Counted from the stretch's first letter, positions 36,972-46,979 are shown. The stretch: DNA of 64,000 nt from Peptoniphilus lacydonensis (GCF_900106515.1 NZ_FNWF01000003.1:1-64000), one strand, 5' to 3'. Notes: a model not told the origin generated them from the letters alone. Translations and numbers: made by a program.

Positions 36972-37388
36972 TTATTTATTTTTGTTTAAAATATTAACTA
37001 CTACCATACCAACAACTCCACCTATAACATTTGTTATTATATCAGTGGTGTCTGAAACTCCTATTGATAAGATATATTGTATCGTCTCAAAGAATAAACT
37101 AACCAATAAAAATATCCAAAAACCAAATTTAACATCATAATTTAATTTTTTTAATAAAATTCCAAATGGTAAAAAAACTACGATATTAAATAATGGTTCT
37201 AACCAAAACAAATCTCCTTCTACAACATTAGTATATCGAAAAGGTATTAGGTTAATCTCCCTTATTCTCCTCATATCACTAATAGAAAATCCAAACTTAA
37301 ATAAAACTAACCAACTGAGCAAAATTATATATACAGCTAATAGAATTTTTATTTTTCTCTTATTTGAAATAACTCTCACTCCTAACAC
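36972..37388 (-). CDS. VanZ family membrane protein, second copy
   Basis: 138 residues with the same plan as the VanZ at 6370-6885: EINLIPFRYTNVVEGDLFW, NIVVFLPFGILLKKL, SLFFETIQYILSIGVSDTTD and TNVIGGVVGMVVVNIL. It is shorter, ending just after the last helix. It is transcribed alone, flanked on both sides by copies of the intergenic repeat. A scrap of a closely related VanZ gene is found at 54877-54960, sharing 19 of 22 bases around the TTTGAAAC segment. Confidence 0.9.
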   Translation of the reverse strand: MLGVRVISNKRKIKILLAVYIILLSWLVLFKFGFSISDMRRIREINLIPFRYTNVVEGDLFWLEPLFNIVVFLPFGILLKKLNYDVKFGFWIFLLVSLFFETIQYILSIGVSDTTDIITNVIGGVVGMVVVNILNKNK

Positions 37389-37552
37389 TCTATAAGTATT
37401 TCCTGTTTTTTACATGTAGAATATCGTAATTAAATATTCTTGACAACTGCAGACATCATTTGTTCCTAAAAAAAGATACTTCATTATATATATTTCAATT
37501 AAAAGTTTTTGTAGTTAGTTAATCCATCTTCGATATTAAAGTTATACATTCT

Positions 37553-37671
37553 GCATGGGTGTTAGTGTGGATAAGGTTTAATATTTCTCAAAAACCTCAT
37601 ATGTGGGAATATGTTAATCAATAAGCATCTTATAATTATAATATCATTTTAGAACTAAGAAAAAACAGCCC
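37553..37671. repeat. intergenic repeat, copy 3
   Basis: Matches copy 2 across AAAACCTCATATGTGGGAAT, ATGTTAATCAATAAGC, TTATAATTATAATATCATTT and AAAAAACAGCCC; its left end has lost the GAGTGGTCAG block. It lies in the 370-base gap between the VanZ gene and the FtsX permease, where I see no gene. Confidence 0.72.
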
Positions 37672-37759
37672 TACATAATGCTCATTGAAAGAGAAACTGG
37701 TTTAGAATTCTTTAAATTACATGAAAAAGTCTATGAGTTTAATGCTCACAGCCTTTTTC

Positions 37760-40255
37760 TTATATACTCTTGAAAGTATTATCTGAGTTTTCGTTTATTG
37801 TTTTAAAACCACTTTTTATTGCAAATAAAACTCCTGCAATCATAAATACAAATACTACTATTAGAGGGATATAATTCATATTTGTTATCAGACCTTTTAT
37901 CGCAAATGCTAATTCATAGTTACTTCTATAGGCTCTCAATGCAATTCCAATAATGAACATAAAGATATAGGCTAAGAAAATATTTTTAAACAATATTTTC
38001 CCCTCTCCGAAGACCATTTTTTCCATTTGTTTTTCTTTCATACCTGCTGTTGATAGAAGTTTAAAATCATTGGATCTTGCCCTAAGGTTTCCTTTAAAAC
38101 TATTATAGGCGTTGGAAAGAGCAATCGTTATAAGAATGATTTGGATAGCTAGATTTAGAAGTCTTTCATTCCTTGTTTGCTCTTTACTTACTGCTTCTCT
38201 TAAAATTTCTGTAGCTGTTCCATGGTCAGACTTTGGTACATAATTTGAAATTACTTTTTCGGCATCTTCAAATACTTTTTCCTTGTTTTTTTCAGCCTTT
38301 ATTTTTACAAAATAATAGTAAACAGGATCTGATTTATCTATTCCATACTCATCAATAAATTTCTTCATATTACTTGTGCTTGTGTAGATTGGTATTTCAT
38401 TATTATCATAAGCTTCTAAGTCATAAGGCATTTCATCAATACTTGCGTCAATTTTTATATTTATCGGTTTGCCCTGTGCATTATATTTTAAAGTAACTTT
38501 TCCTGTATCCTTATCAGAAATTTTTATATACTCGCTAAAAGCATAAGGCGTTCTACTGTCTTTTCTTATCTTATTAAGCAATAAGTAAGATGCATTAGGT
38601 ATGTTATTTTCTTTTAAAATTTTTTCAAAATCTTCATCTGTTAAAGCATATAAACTTGCATATAGTCTATCTTTTGCTATTTTCCCACTATCAAGAGAAT
38701 TTTTTAAGTCTTTAGAAATAAAGTCTTTATTATCGTCAAGGTAAAACTTAGTGTCATTTCTTTGATATAGGTGAAGCTCTTTTATTCCGTCAACTTTTTC
38801 TAAATCAGCTAATAAGTTTTCATCTAAATTCTTATCAGTGTAAATACTTGAATTAAAATTGTAAGGACTTTTATAAGAGTTATATTTTTTATTCAAAGTT
38901 CTATATGATTGACTAACTAAGACAGCAGTCAACACAAAGGCAGACAGAGCCATGGAAATTACAATAATTCGATAGGTTGAACGATAAGACCTGTAATAAT
39001 CTTTTGCTAATGTCTTTTCTATAGGTCCATTTATTTTTGACTTACCCAATTTAATGTTTTTTTCTGTAATTCCATTTAAACCTTCTATAATTTTTATTTT
39101 TGCACTTTTCCTAGCAGGGATTATCGCAGATAAATAAACTGTTAGGATTGACAATAATATAATCATTATTATAGAAATAGGGTTTGGATAGACGAAATAA
39201 AAACCTGGGGATTTTAAACTTTCTCCCAATATCTCAGACATATTTTTATAGGATATTGAATTATTAAGCCACATCAAGTATAAGAGAAGATTTGCAAATG
39301 CCAAAGATAGAATTGTTCCCAAGGCTATTGGTAAGGTTGAAAGTTTAAAAGCTTTCTTTCGAATCATTTTTTTGACCTGCTTATCTGTCATACCTGTGCT
39401 TTTTAATAGAGCAATTTCCTTTAAATCCCTATTGTTCCATACATTAAAAGAACCATAAATGATAAAAGCAAAAAGTAGGCAAAGAAAGAAGCCTGCTCCA
39501 TATTTTTCTATAGCTAAGTTTACAACACTCTTTGGTGGGATGATTCCTTTTGGATAGACCATCTTATATTCTAAGATATCTTTATTATAAAAAACTCTCC
39601 CAATATCTAAAGCGTGGTTCTCTTCAATATTCATTTCAGACAAAACTTCCCTAGTTTTTGTATAAGTATCCCTTATATTTTTATACCAAATTTGGGCTTC
39701 TATTTCATCATTTTTTTCAAATAAACCTTTCTTGTCATCACTTTCAGTCAAACCTATAAGCATAGACTCTTCAAATGATTTAGAATAATCATCATAAACT
39801 CCAACTACTTTATAAGTTTTATCACGAACAGTTATTTCAGAGCCCAAATCGTACTCTTTACTTTTTATTAAAAATTTCTCTGGAACTAAAATCTCGTTTG
39901 AATTATTAGGTTTTCTTCCCTCTTTAATATCAAAACCTATAAGACCAGTAGAATCTCCAAATTCATAGATAGTTGCATTTAAATCTGTCTCTATGATTTT
40001 ATTAAAAGAAATTTTTTCTATATCCTCATCATTTATTAATTTATCATAAAGTTTCTCGTCAATTTCACTAATTGACACATGGTAGTCTCCAACATTTTTC
40101 TTAACATAATTATACTGTTCGGTTCTCATTGCATTAAAGATAAAAATTACAGTTCCTAGTAGAATAACTGCTAAAAGTATTGATATTTTAATAGAAAAAC
40201 TGTCTTTCTTATTATTTTTTACAACTCCATCAGCTAGGTCATTAATAATTTTCAT
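37760..40255 (-). CDS. FtsX-family ABC permease, Bce-like
   Basis: About 831 residues. One N-terminal helix, a large extracytoplasmic domain (residues 50-235), a block of helices (about 250-395), a second large extracytoplasmic domain (about 450-685) and three C-terminal helices: the two-FtsX-repeat plan of peptide-sensing or detoxifying permeases. The C-terminal loop reads ARSNDFKLLSTAGMKEKQME. I use the ATG at 40255, correctly spaced from AGGAGAT; the upstream ATG at 40264 overlaps that site. It overlaps the ATPase by 14 bases and forms one unit with the two-component genes upstream, a typical antimicrobial-peptide resistance cassette. Confidence 0.9.
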   Translation of the reverse strand: MKIINDLADGVVKNNKKDSFSIKISILLAVILLGTVIFIFNAMRTEQYNYVKKNVGDYHVSISEIDEKLYDKLINDEDIEKISFNKIIETDLNATIYEFGDSTGLIGFDIKEGRKPNNSNEILVPEKFLIKSKEYDLGSEITVRDKTYKVVGVYDDYSKSFEESMLIGLTESDDKKGLFEKNDEIEAQIWYKNIRDTYTKTREVLSEMNIEENHALDIGRVFYNKDILEYKMVYPKGIIPPKSVVNLAIEKYGAGFFLCLLFAFIIYGSFNVWNNRDLKEIALLKSTGMTDKQVKKMIRKKAFKLSTLPIALGTILSLAFANLLLYLMWLNNSISYKNMSEILGESLKSPGFYFVYPNPISIIMIILLSILTVYLSAIIPARKSAKIKIIEGLNGITEKNIKLGKSKINGPIEKTLAKDYYRSYRSTYRIIVISMALSAFVLTAVLVSQSYRTLNKKYNSYKSPYNFNSSIYTDKNLDENLLADLEKVDGIKELHLYQRNDTKFYLDDNKDFISKDLKNSLDSGKIAKDRLYASLYALTDEDFEKILKENNIPNASYLLLNKIRKDSRTPYAFSEYIKISDKDTGKVTLKYNAQGKPINIKIDASIDEMPYDLEAYDNNEIPIYTSTSNMKKFIDEYGIDKSDPVYYYFVKIKAEKNKEKVFEDAEKVISNYVPKSDHGTATEILREAVSKEQTRNERLLNLAIQIILITIALSNAYNSFKGNLRARSNDFKLLSTAGMKEKQMEKMVFGEGKILFKNIFLAYIFMFIIGIALRAYRSNYELAFAIKGLITNMNYIPLIVVFVFMIAGVLFAIKSGFKTINENSDNTFKSI

Positions 40256-40931
40256 AAGTTCCATCTCCTAAGAAATTTAACCTACCATCTACCATTCTAT
40301 AGACCTTATCACAAGAATTTGCTACTTTTTCATCATGAGTTATTATCATAATTGTAGAATTTAATCTTTTATTTACAAGTCTGAAAAGTCCTGTGATTTC
40401 TTCAGAATTTTTTCTATCGAGATTTCCTGTAGGTTCATCTGCTAGAATTATGGCAGGTCTTGTAATAAGACTTCTAGCAATAGCAACTCTTTGTTGCTCG
40501 CCACCTGATAATTGTTTTGGATACCTATCAAGCTTTCCTTCTATTCCTAGTATCGATAAAATTTCCTTTAAATATTCTTCATCTGCCTTTTTATTGTCTA
40601 ACAAAAGAGGAAGTAAAATATTTTTTCTCACATTAATATTAGGAATGAGATTGAAAAATTGGTATACAACGCCTATATTCCTTCTGCGAAAGATTGTCAT
40701 CTCATCTTTGTTAAATTTTGTAATATTTTTATCTTGAATAAATATATCCCCACTTGTTGGTATATCTACTCCTGCAAGTAAATGAAGTAGTGTAGATTTG
40801 CCAGATCCACTGTCTCCAATGATGGCAACTAGGTCTCCTTTCTCCATTTCAAAATTCACATTTGATAGAGCGTGTACTTCTACTCCACTATTGTAAGTTT
40901 TTGTTAAATCTACTGTTTTTACAATAATCAT
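40242..40931 (-). CDS. ABC transporter ATPase, BceA-like
   Basis: 229 residues with Walker A GDSGSGKSTLL, Q-loop VVYQFFNLIPN, signature LSGGEQQRVAIARSL, Walker B AIILADEPTGNLD and H-loop IITHD. It is the ATPase of the following FtsX permease. AAGGAGGACTAAAT precedes the ATG. A terminator-like hairpin (40992-41023) separates it from the sensor kinase gene, so the transporter may have its own regulated promoter in the 100-base gap. Confidence 0.95.
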   Translation of the reverse strand: MIIVKTVDLTKTYNSGVEVHALSNVNFEMEKGDLVAIIGDSGSGKSTLLHLLAGVDIPTSGDIFIQDKNITKFNKDEMTIFRRRNIGVVYQFFNLIPNINVRKNILLPLLLDNKKADEEYLKEILSILGIEGKLDRYPKQLSGGEQQRVAIARSLITRPAIILADEPTGNLDRKNSEEITGLFRLVNKRLNSTIMIITHDEKVANSCDKVYRMVDGRLNFLGDGTYENY

Positions 40932-40991
40932 ATTTAGTCCTCCTTATCTTTCTTAAATGATATTAGACTTAAGTGACTGGAAAGTGACTAG

Positions 40992-41023
40992 AAAAAAATG
41001 ACTGTGCTTTATTTACACAGCCA
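40992..41023 (-). terminator. terminator after the Bce-type kinase gene
   Basis: TGGCTGTG and CACAGTCA pair around a nine-base loop followed by seven T bases on the minus strand, ending the regulator-kinase transcript ahead of the ABC genes. Confidence 0.82.
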
Positions 41024-41031
41024 TAATTAAA

Positions 41032-42009
41032 TCAGTTATAAAATCTCAGTTCAAAGGAATTTGATTTCTTTCCCTTATGATATAAAAGCTCTCCATTTTG
41101 TCTTTCCATAACAGATTTTGCCATAGGAAGCCCAATCCCATAACCTTTTGAATTTGGATCCAGCTTATAAAAACGTTTAAAAACTTTTTCTAACATTTCA
41201 CGATCCAAACCTTTAGAAAAATCTTCCACAAAAATACTTTTATATAGATTTGTTTCTTTAAGTTGAATTTCTATATGTCTACCTTCTGTAGCTTCTATAC
41301 CATTTTTCATCACATTAAATGCTGCTTCATAGGTCCATTTCTTATCGCATATAAAATAAAAGTCATCTCCATAAAGTGGAATTTCAACATTATCATTAAT
41401 AAAATAATCTTTTAGCTTTTGTATGATATCTTCAATTAATCCTCGAGCAGATATCCTGTCTTTTGTCATTTCTATTGTACCTGAATCAAGGGCTGCAAGT
41501 TTTAATAAAATATCAGATAGATTGTAAAGTCTAAGAAGATTGTCCCTAAGTCTAGATATATACTCTTTTGTCGATTCATCTTCTTCGTCTTCTAATAAGT
41601 CAAGTAATAATAGAGATCCAGTTAGAGGAGTTTTTATTTGGTGGGCAATGTCTTCAGTATATTCTCTTAAGATCTCTTTGTTTTTTTCAGCATTTTCAGC
41701 TATTCTCTTGTTTTCTATAATAATTTTAATAATCTCATCTCTGAGTTTGCCAAATTCATCGTCAATAATTTCGTAATTATCAGAGTTTATGTCAAGTGAA
41801 TGTAGTAGGTTAAATATATTATTAATCTTATCTTCTAGCTCTTTTTCTTTTTTATTTTCAATATTTCTAAGAATTAGAAATAAAATTACATTTATTAGTA
41901 GAAAACCTATGAGTGTTAGAATATCAAATCTTGGACTTAGATAAATTACAAACAAAGACATCAATAAATTTAAAATTAAGACAAGTAAAATATTTTTGTT
42001 TTTATTCAT
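41032..42009 (-). CDS. sensor histidine kinase, intramembrane-sensing type
   Basis: 325 residues: two transmembrane helices (about 7-24 and 30-48) with almost no extracellular loop, as in BceS-type kinases that sense flux through a partner transporter. The HisKA box is EDIAHQIKTPL with His123; the HATPase has NVMKNGIEAT as N-box, FVEDFSKGLD and GYGIGLPMAKSVM. Its start overlaps the regulator stop by eight bases. Partner of the response regulator 42002-42664 and the ABC pair downstream. Confidence 0.92.
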   Translation of the reverse strand: MNKNKNILLVLILNLLMSLFVIYLSPRFDILTLIGFLLINVILFLILRNIENKKEKELEDKINNIFNLLHSLDINSDNYEIIDDEFGKLRDEIIKIIIENKRIAENAEKNKEILREYTEDIAHQIKTPLTGSLLLLDLLEDEEDESTKEYISRLRDNLLRLYNLSDILLKLAALDSGTIEMTKDRISARGLIEDIIQKLKDYFINDNVEIPLYGDDFYFICDKKWTYEAAFNVMKNGIEATEGRHIEIQLKETNLYKSIFVEDFSKGLDREMLEKVFKRFYKLDPNSKGYGIGLPMAKSVMERQNGELLYHKGKKSNSFELRFYN

Positions 42010-42664
42010 TGTCCCACCTATATCCTATCCCTCTAAGAGTTTTTATATGACTGCCATAATCTCCAAGTTTAGATCTGAGTCTTTTTATGGTGACAGTTAG
42101 AGTATTGTCATTTACTTCATAAGAATCATAACCCCAAACATAATCTAAAATTCGCTCTCTTAGTAGATTTATATTTTGGTTTTCTAAAAGCATTTCCAAT
42201 ATAGCAAACTCTTTTAAGTTAAGGTCTAATTCTTTTCCATCTATCGAAGCTTGTTTTGATATAAGATCTAAAGATAAATTTTCAAAAGTCAGCTCATTCA
42301 CTTTTTTAATTTTTCTACTAAAAACATTGTCTATTCTCGCCTTTAGGACAGGGAGAGAAAAAGGTTTTGTAATATAGTCATCTGCTCCTTGGGAAAGACC
42401 ATTTATAACATATTCATCTTCATTTTTTACAGTAAGCATTATTACAGGAAGGTCGGAAAATCCCCTCAGCCACTTTAAAAAATTAAAGCCTGATCCATCT
42501 GGCAGATTGGCATCAAGTAGAATTAAATTAAAATCATTAAAATTAAGATTTTCTGTCAGAGAAAGATTGTTATAAATAATAGTTTCAATATTATGCTTGT
42601 TTAAGTAAGTTTTAACAGCAAAAGCAATTGTGCTGTCATCTTCAATTATTAATATCTTTTTCAA
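42002..42664 (-). CDS. OmpR-family response regulator
   Basis: 220 residues from a TTG at 42664, chosen because GGGAGAG lies eight bases upstream and the receiver fold starts immediately (LKKILIIEDDSTIAF); an ATG 36 bases earlier would only add an unrelated lead. Phosphoacceptor Asp51 in LILLDANLPDG, Thr in MLTVKNE, Lys in YITKPFS, then a winged-helix domain ending NTLTVTIKRLRSKLGD. It should control the downstream ABC transporter. Confidence 0.93.
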   Translation of the reverse strand: MKKILIIEDDSTIAFAVKTYLNKHNIETIIYNNLSLTENLNFNDFNLILLDANLPDGSGFNFLKWLRGFSDLPVIMLTVKNEDEYVINGLSQGADDYITKPFSLPVLKARIDNVFSRKIKKVNELTFENLSLDLISKQASIDGKELDLNLKEFAILEMLLENQNINLLRERILDYVWGYDSYEVNDNTLTVTIKRLRSKLGDYGSHIKTLRGIGYRWDNE

Positions 42665-42721
42665 TGAAATGCTCTCCCTTATATACAGCTTTAAATACAT
42701 TATACCATTATCACTTATATT

Positions 42722-42745
42722 AAAAACAGACCCTTTACGGATCTG
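42722..42745 (-). terminator. terminator of the recombinase operon
   Basis: CAGATCC and GGGTCTG pair around a five-base loop followed by TTTTTA on the minus strand, right after the recombinase stop. Confidence 0.8.
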
Positions 42746-44311
42746 CTACTTGTTGATATCAATTTCAATTCCAGACTTGAATATTACTTTAAGTTTTTCT
42801 TCATATACAACTATCTTCTCCAATAGTTTCCTTACCAATTCTTCATCATAGCTTTCTACTTCTAATTCTTGATTGTCTAAAAACTCTTCTAATTCCATTA
42901 GTCTGCTTTGTTCGTTCTTCTCTTCCGCTAAATCTAGAAGTATCTTTTCTTTTTCATTTCTTAACTCTTCCACCCTGTCTGCAAGGTCTGTGTAGTCTTT
43001 CTTGGCATTAGCAAATTTTAAAAGCTCTTCTTGAACCTCCAGCATTTCTTTGTCTATTTCTTCTATCTGACCACTTCCATCACCTGTGATGGCATTTTTA
43101 ATGTTCTCTTTTATTATTTCTTTCAATTCACTGCTTTCAGATATAAGCTGATTGATGGCTTCTACGACTGCTTCTTGTAGATCAGTCTCTTTTATGGTTC
43201 TTGCTTCACATGCTTCTGGTCCATGGGTTACTCTTGTACAGCATCTCCAAACGGTATATTTCTTTCCTCTGTTGTTCCAAGCAATTCTCCTGTAAATATC
43301 TCCGCATTTAGAGCAATAGACAATACTTGAAAGGGCGTATTTGCTGGAATAAATTCTTCTTTTCCCTTTGCTACTTACCATATTAGCTCGTCTGTACATT
43401 TCTTCTCCGACTCGCATGAAGATTTCTTTAGGTATGATGGCTTCGTGGCTATTTTCTACGTAATATTGAGGCGCAATGCCATCATTCTTTACTCTTTTTT
43501 TATTAAGGAAATCTACTGTATAGGTTTTCTGCAGGAGAGCATCTCCCATATATTTCTCATTGGTTAAAATTTGATTGAGGTTTGATACATGCCACTTCTT
43601 ATTTCCTGCTCCATTTATTATCTTATCTTTTTCAAGTCCTAGCTTTATATCTCGTAGGCTTGCCCCTTCCAAGTATTCTCTGTAGATCCTTTTTACTATT
43701 TTCGCTTCTTCAGGAACGATGACAAGTTTTCCATCTTCGTCTTTTGTATAGCCTAAAAACCTATTATGATTTACCTGAACTTGTCCTTGTTGAAACCTAT
43801 ATTGAAAGCCCAACTTCACATTTTGAGATAAGGACTGGCTTTCCTGTTGTGCAAGAGATGCCATAATGGTAAGGAGAACTTCTCCCTTGGCGTCCATGGT
43901 ATTGATGTTTTCTTTTTCAAAATAGACTGGTATGTTATTTTCTTTAAGTTTACGAATATATTTTAAACAGTCTAATGTGTTTCTAGCAAACCTCGATATG
44001 GACTTTGTGATGATGTAGTCGATATTTCCTTCCATGGCTTCTTCAATCATTTTATTAAAGCCGTCTCTTTTCTTGGTATAAGTTCCACTAACACCTTCAT
44101 CAGAAAATACTCCTGCAAATTCCCAGTCTGGATTTTTCTTAATATAGTTTGTGTAATGGTCTACTTGAGTGTCATAAGAAGTTGCCTGTTCATCGCTATC
44201 TGTTGATACCCTTGCATAGGCAGCTACTCTTAGTTTCTTCTTTTCTGATTCCTTGATGGAATTTCCTTTTTTCTTCTTCGCTGGTATAACTATAACCTTG
44301 CTATTCATCAT
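42746..44311 (-). CDS. large serine recombinase
   Basis: 521 residues. Resolvase domain with catalytic Ser36 in [13 protein letters not shown] and the arginines of [11 protein letters not shown], recombinase domain ([32 protein letters not shown]), zinc ribbon [10 protein letters not shown] ... WRCCTR, then a coiled-coil C-terminus. This is the complete layout of integrases that move Tn4451/CTn-like elements. It follows a catalytic-less recombinase gene by an 11-base overlap and works, presumably, in a three-gene set. An ATG three bases downstream is an equally good start. Confidence 0.95.
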   Translation of the reverse strand: MMNSKVIVIPAKKKKGNSIKESEKKKLRVAAYARVSTDSDEQATSYDTQVDHYTNYIKKNPDWEFAGVFSDEGVSGTYTKKRDGFNKMIEEAMEGNIDYIITKSISRFARNTLDCLKYIRKLKENNIPVYFEKENINTMDAKGEVLLTIMASLAQQESQSLSQNVKLGFQYRFQQGQVQVNHNRFLGYTKDEDGKLVIVPEEAKIVKRIYREYLEGASLRDIKLGLEKDKIINGAGNKKWHVSNLNQILTNEKYMGDALLQKTYTVDFLNKKRVKNDGIAPQYYVENSHEAIIPKEIFMRVGEEMYRRANMVSSKGKRRIYSSKYALSSIVYCSKCGDIYRRIAWNNRGKKYTVWRCCTRVTHGPEACEARTIKETDLQEAVVEAINQLISESSELKEIIKENIKNAITGDGSGQIEEIDKEMLEVQEELLKFANAKKDYTDLADRVEELRNEKEKILLDLAEEKNEQSRLMELEEFLDNQELEVESYDEELVRKLLEKIVVYEEKLKVIFKSGIEIDINK

Positions 44312-44717
44312 CTATCACCTCGATTAAATTGTACTGGTGGCTTGCTCGTTCAAGGGGATCTATTGGTAGAACTTCTTCACTTTTATATCTAAACTTGCAT
44401 GGAACTTTAATAATCTCTTCTTCTTTTTCCCAAACTCGTCCCATGGCCACTGCCCTTTCTTTTAACATTTGACCTGCCTTTTCAAAACTTTCTCTATCTA
44501 TTATCTTGGGATAGATTTCATTTCCTAAATATTTTTCGTTGGTTAATATTCTTTTAACACTGGAACTGTTTTTATCCAAGCCAGCAAGATCTGCCGACTT
44601 TATAAGAGCATTTCCAGCAAGATAGTTTTTAAAGATTTTTCTTATATTCTCCGCTTCTTTTTCTTGAATTTCTAATCTTCCGTTTCTTATGGTATAGCCA
44701 TAACATAACCTAGACAT
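44301..44717 (-). CDS. recombinase-domain accessory protein without catalytic domain
   Basis: 138 residues resembling only the middle recombinase domain of large serine integrases: [49 protein letters not shown]. There is no ARVST catalytic serine and no zinc ribbon. It overlaps both flanking full-length recombinases (8 and 11 bases), so it is co-translated with them. Known clostridial clusters carry a similar small middle gene; it may act as a DNA-binding subunit or directionality factor. That is inference. Confidence 0.85.
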   Translation of the reverse strand: MSRLCYGYTIRNGRLEIQEKEAENIRKIFKNYLAGNALIKSADLAGLDKNSSSVKRILTNEKYLGNEIYPKIIDRESFEKAGQMLKERAVAMGRVWEKEEEIIKVPCKFRYKSEEVLPIDPLERASHQYNLIEVIDDE

Positions 44718-46272
44718 CTTTTTTCACTTCCTCTCTAAGTACAAGTCCACACTTTAAATGAAAATCAAGGGTCGCTCTATTGACAACTTGAATGTGTTTA
44801 ATGATTTCTTCAAATAAGTCAACTTCAAAGTGATCTATCATTTTGCTTTTATCTAAGATTCCTATTAGCTTTTCAAGTTTTCTAATTTCTTCATCATTTC
44901 CAAGGATGGCTTTTTTGCTTCTCTCCTTTTCCTTAAGTAGGTTTCTTTCTTCGCTTGAAATCTCACTGCTTTCTTTTGTGTAAATACTTGCATCTAAAAC
45001 TCCTGAGCTTATCAGTTTGCTTAGAACATCTTTTCTTTCCTTTAGTTTTTCTAAGCCTTCTTCTATTTTATTTATCTTCGCAACTTCTCCCTTGCTGTCC
45101 ACACTCTTTAATGATTTCAAAAGTGGTGTAAGGATACTATCTTTTCCAAAGACTAACTTGTTTACTAAAGTCACAAAAGCTAGTTTTATGTCCTTGTCTT
45201 TAATAAACTTCATGGAGCACTTATTGATATGTTTTAAATGTTCACTGCAAGTCCAGGCTATATATTTATCTTTACCATTATAGTGATGCCTTCTTTTAAA
45301 GCTTGAACCGCACTCGCCACACTTTATTTTTCCAGATAGACTATATCTATTTTGATATCTTTTAGTGTTTTCTCCATTTCCTTTTGCTATGGCCCTAAGT
45401 CTTATTAGGTTTTGAACTTTCTCAAAGTCCTCTCTACTTACAATGGCTTCATGGTTATCTATTATCTTATACTGATCTTCTTCTCCCTTGTTCTTGTGTC
45501 TCTTATAGCTATCGTCTGTATAGGTCTTTTGGTAGATGACATCACCTGTATATTTTTCATTTTTTAAGATTCCGTTTAAAGTTGACCCACACCAGTTTGC
45601 TCCTCTTTGTCCTTTAATCTTTCTTTTATTTAAGTCCTCTGCAATTTTATGTGTTCCCTTACCTGAGAGATACTGTTCAAATATTTCTTTTATTATTTTT
45701 CCTTCTTCTTCATTCACTACCATCTTCCCGTCTATATTCTCATAGCCATAGGGTGGACTTGATATAATGAAAGTTCCATTTTGAAATCTTTTCTTTATAG
45801 ACCACTTGTTATTTTCTGAAATAGACCTGGATTCACTTTCTGCAAGGGACGAAAGTATGGATAACATCAACTCACTTTCCATGGTCCTGGTATCAATGTT
45901 TTCTTTTTCAAAATAGATACCAATGTTTAAGTCAAGGAGTCTTCTTACGATTTCCAAACAATCTGTCGTGTTTCTTGCAAGCCTTGAGATGGATTTAGTT
46001 AGGATAAAATCTATCTTCCCATTTTCACAATCTTTTAGCATTTTTAAAAGACCGTCTCTGCATTCTTTCTTTGTTCCAGTTATGCCTTCATCAAAGTATA
46101 GACCTGCAAAAGTATATGACTTGTTCTCTGCTATCATCTTTTCGTAGTGTGCTTTTTGCGTTTTAAGACTCACAAGCTGAGCGTCTTCATCTGTCGATAC
46201 TCTTGCATAGGCAGCGACTCTTAATATAGATTCTTCTTTTTGATTTGCTTCTATTTTTGTTATCTTTTTCAT
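44710..46272 (-). CDS. large serine recombinase
   Basis: 520 residues with catalytic Ser26 in [24 protein letters not shown], the recombinase domain (GANWCGSTLNGILKNEKYT, NHEAIVSREDFEKVQ), zinc ribbon CGECGSSFKRR ... CS and a long coiled coil. It is clearly related to, but divergent from, the recombinase at 42746-44311. First gene after a small SHOCT-like protein. Two different active recombinases in one operon suggest a heteromeric integrase or a division between insertion and excision. Confidence 0.95.
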   Translation of the reverse strand: MKKITKIEANQKEESILRVAAYARVSTDEDAQLVSLKTQKAHYEKMIAENKSYTFAGLYFDEGITGTKKECRDGLLKMLKDCENGKIDFILTKSISRLARNTTDCLEIVRRLLDLNIGIYFEKENIDTRTMESELMLSILSSLAESESRSISENNKWSIKKRFQNGTFIISSPPYGYENIDGKMVVNEEEGKIIKEIFEQYLSGKGTHKIAEDLNKRKIKGQRGANWCGSTLNGILKNEKYTGDVIYQKTYTDDSYKRHKNKGEEDQYKIIDNHEAIVSREDFEKVQNLIRLRAIAKGNGENTKRYQNRYSLSGKIKCGECGSSFKRRHHYNGKDKYIAWTCSEHLKHINKCSMKFIKDKDIKLAFVTLVNKLVFGKDSILTPLLKSLKSVDSKGEVAKINKIEEGLEKLKERKDVLSKLISSGVLDASIYTKESSEISSEERNLLKEKERSKKAILGNDEEIRKLEKLIGILDKSKMIDHFEVDLFEEIIKHIQVVNRATLDFHLKCGLVLREEVKKDV

Positions 46273-46331
46273 CGTCTCACCTCTCTTTCTCTTAGTGCTA
46301 TATTCCCGTACAAGTGAGTATATATCAAGTC

Positions 46332-46541
46332 TTATAGCAATAATTCTGAAAGAATAGGTCTGAATTTTTTAATGTTTTCTCTCCTAATTTTTCTATATTC
46401 TTCAAGGCTAATTTCATCTAAAAGAAAAAGGTCTTGGATAAACTTATCCGATAGATAAAAGTTAAGCTCTGCTTTTAAATCCATATCAGTGTATTCAGTT
46501 TTTATAACTTCTTTTTCACCTTCAAGCTTCTTTACTTTCAT
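46332..46541 (-). CDS. SHOCT-like small protein of the recombinase operon
   Basis: 69 residues ending in a SHOCT-type helical motif: FIQDLFLLDEISLEEYRKIR followed by a C-terminal KKFRPILSELL. Small proteins of this type regularly precede serine recombinase clusters in Firmicutes elements. AGGAGGTGG precedes the ATG. Role unknown; a recombination accessory factor is plausible. Confidence 0.75.
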   Translation of the reverse strand: MKVKKLEGEKEVIKTEYTDMDLKAELNFYLSDKFIQDLFLLDEISLEEYRKIRRENIKKFRPILSELLL

Positions 46542-46698
46542 ACTCCACCTCCTATATCACAGGCAAAGAAATCAGGTCTATTTTTAACCTTAATTTTCTT
46601 TCCTCTATATTCCTTAGGACAAATGGAGTGATTTTGAGTAAGATTTATAGCTGATAAATATGTCGGGAAAAATATATTATGAATATTTTTGAAATTAA

Positions 46699-46745
46699 AA
46701 AAAGACCTATCAGTATTCCAGTATGATTACCAATAGGTCTAAGTA
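46699..46745 (-). terminator. strong terminator ending the RiPP locus
   Basis: AGACCTATTGG and CTGATAGGTCT pair around a loop, followed by TTTTTTT on the minus strand. It separates the radical SAM locus from the recombinase operon. Confidence 0.88.
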
Positions 46746-46766
46746 TATTATTTAGTTTTAAAGAAA

Positions 46767-46979
46767 TCACCCGTTCTCTAAGGTGGGTCTAAGACTCTCA
46801 CTACTTTGATACAATTTAATGATTGAATTTTTGAAAAAGATTTTTATCAAAATGCACACCCTCCATTTAAAGAGCGTTAAAATGGAATCTTTGATTTCTT
46901 TTTGGGAGTAAAATTCTAACAAATGTTTTGCTATAAAATAGATACTTATCATTACCATTATACTAGAATTTTTTATCAC
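46767..46979 (-). CDS. hypothetical small protein, doubtful
   Basis: Seventy codons from a GTG whose bases overlap the TGA of the upstream exporter frame (GTGA). The product is basic with two weak hydrophobic stretches and ends SESLRPTLENG. A better ribosome site (GGAGGGTG) lies in the middle, before an in-frame TTG that would give a 27-residue peptide. I recognise no family. It may be a real terminal gene of the RiPP operon or chance. Confidence 0.3.
   Translation of the reverse strand: MIKNSSIMVMISIYFIAKHLLEFYSQKEIKDSILTLFKWRVCILIKIFFKNSIIKLYQSSESLRPTLENG

Noticed and set aside
44301-44717. Middle recombinase gene as a decayed fragment
   Set aside because: It has its own start, exact overlaps with both neighbours and a family-typical short length, so it is better read as a real accessory gene.
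46538-46690. Possible small gene ending CDIGGGV coupled to the SHOCT-like gene by an ATGA overlap
   Set aside because: The frame is open but has no start codon and runs back into the terminator at 46699; at most a remnant.
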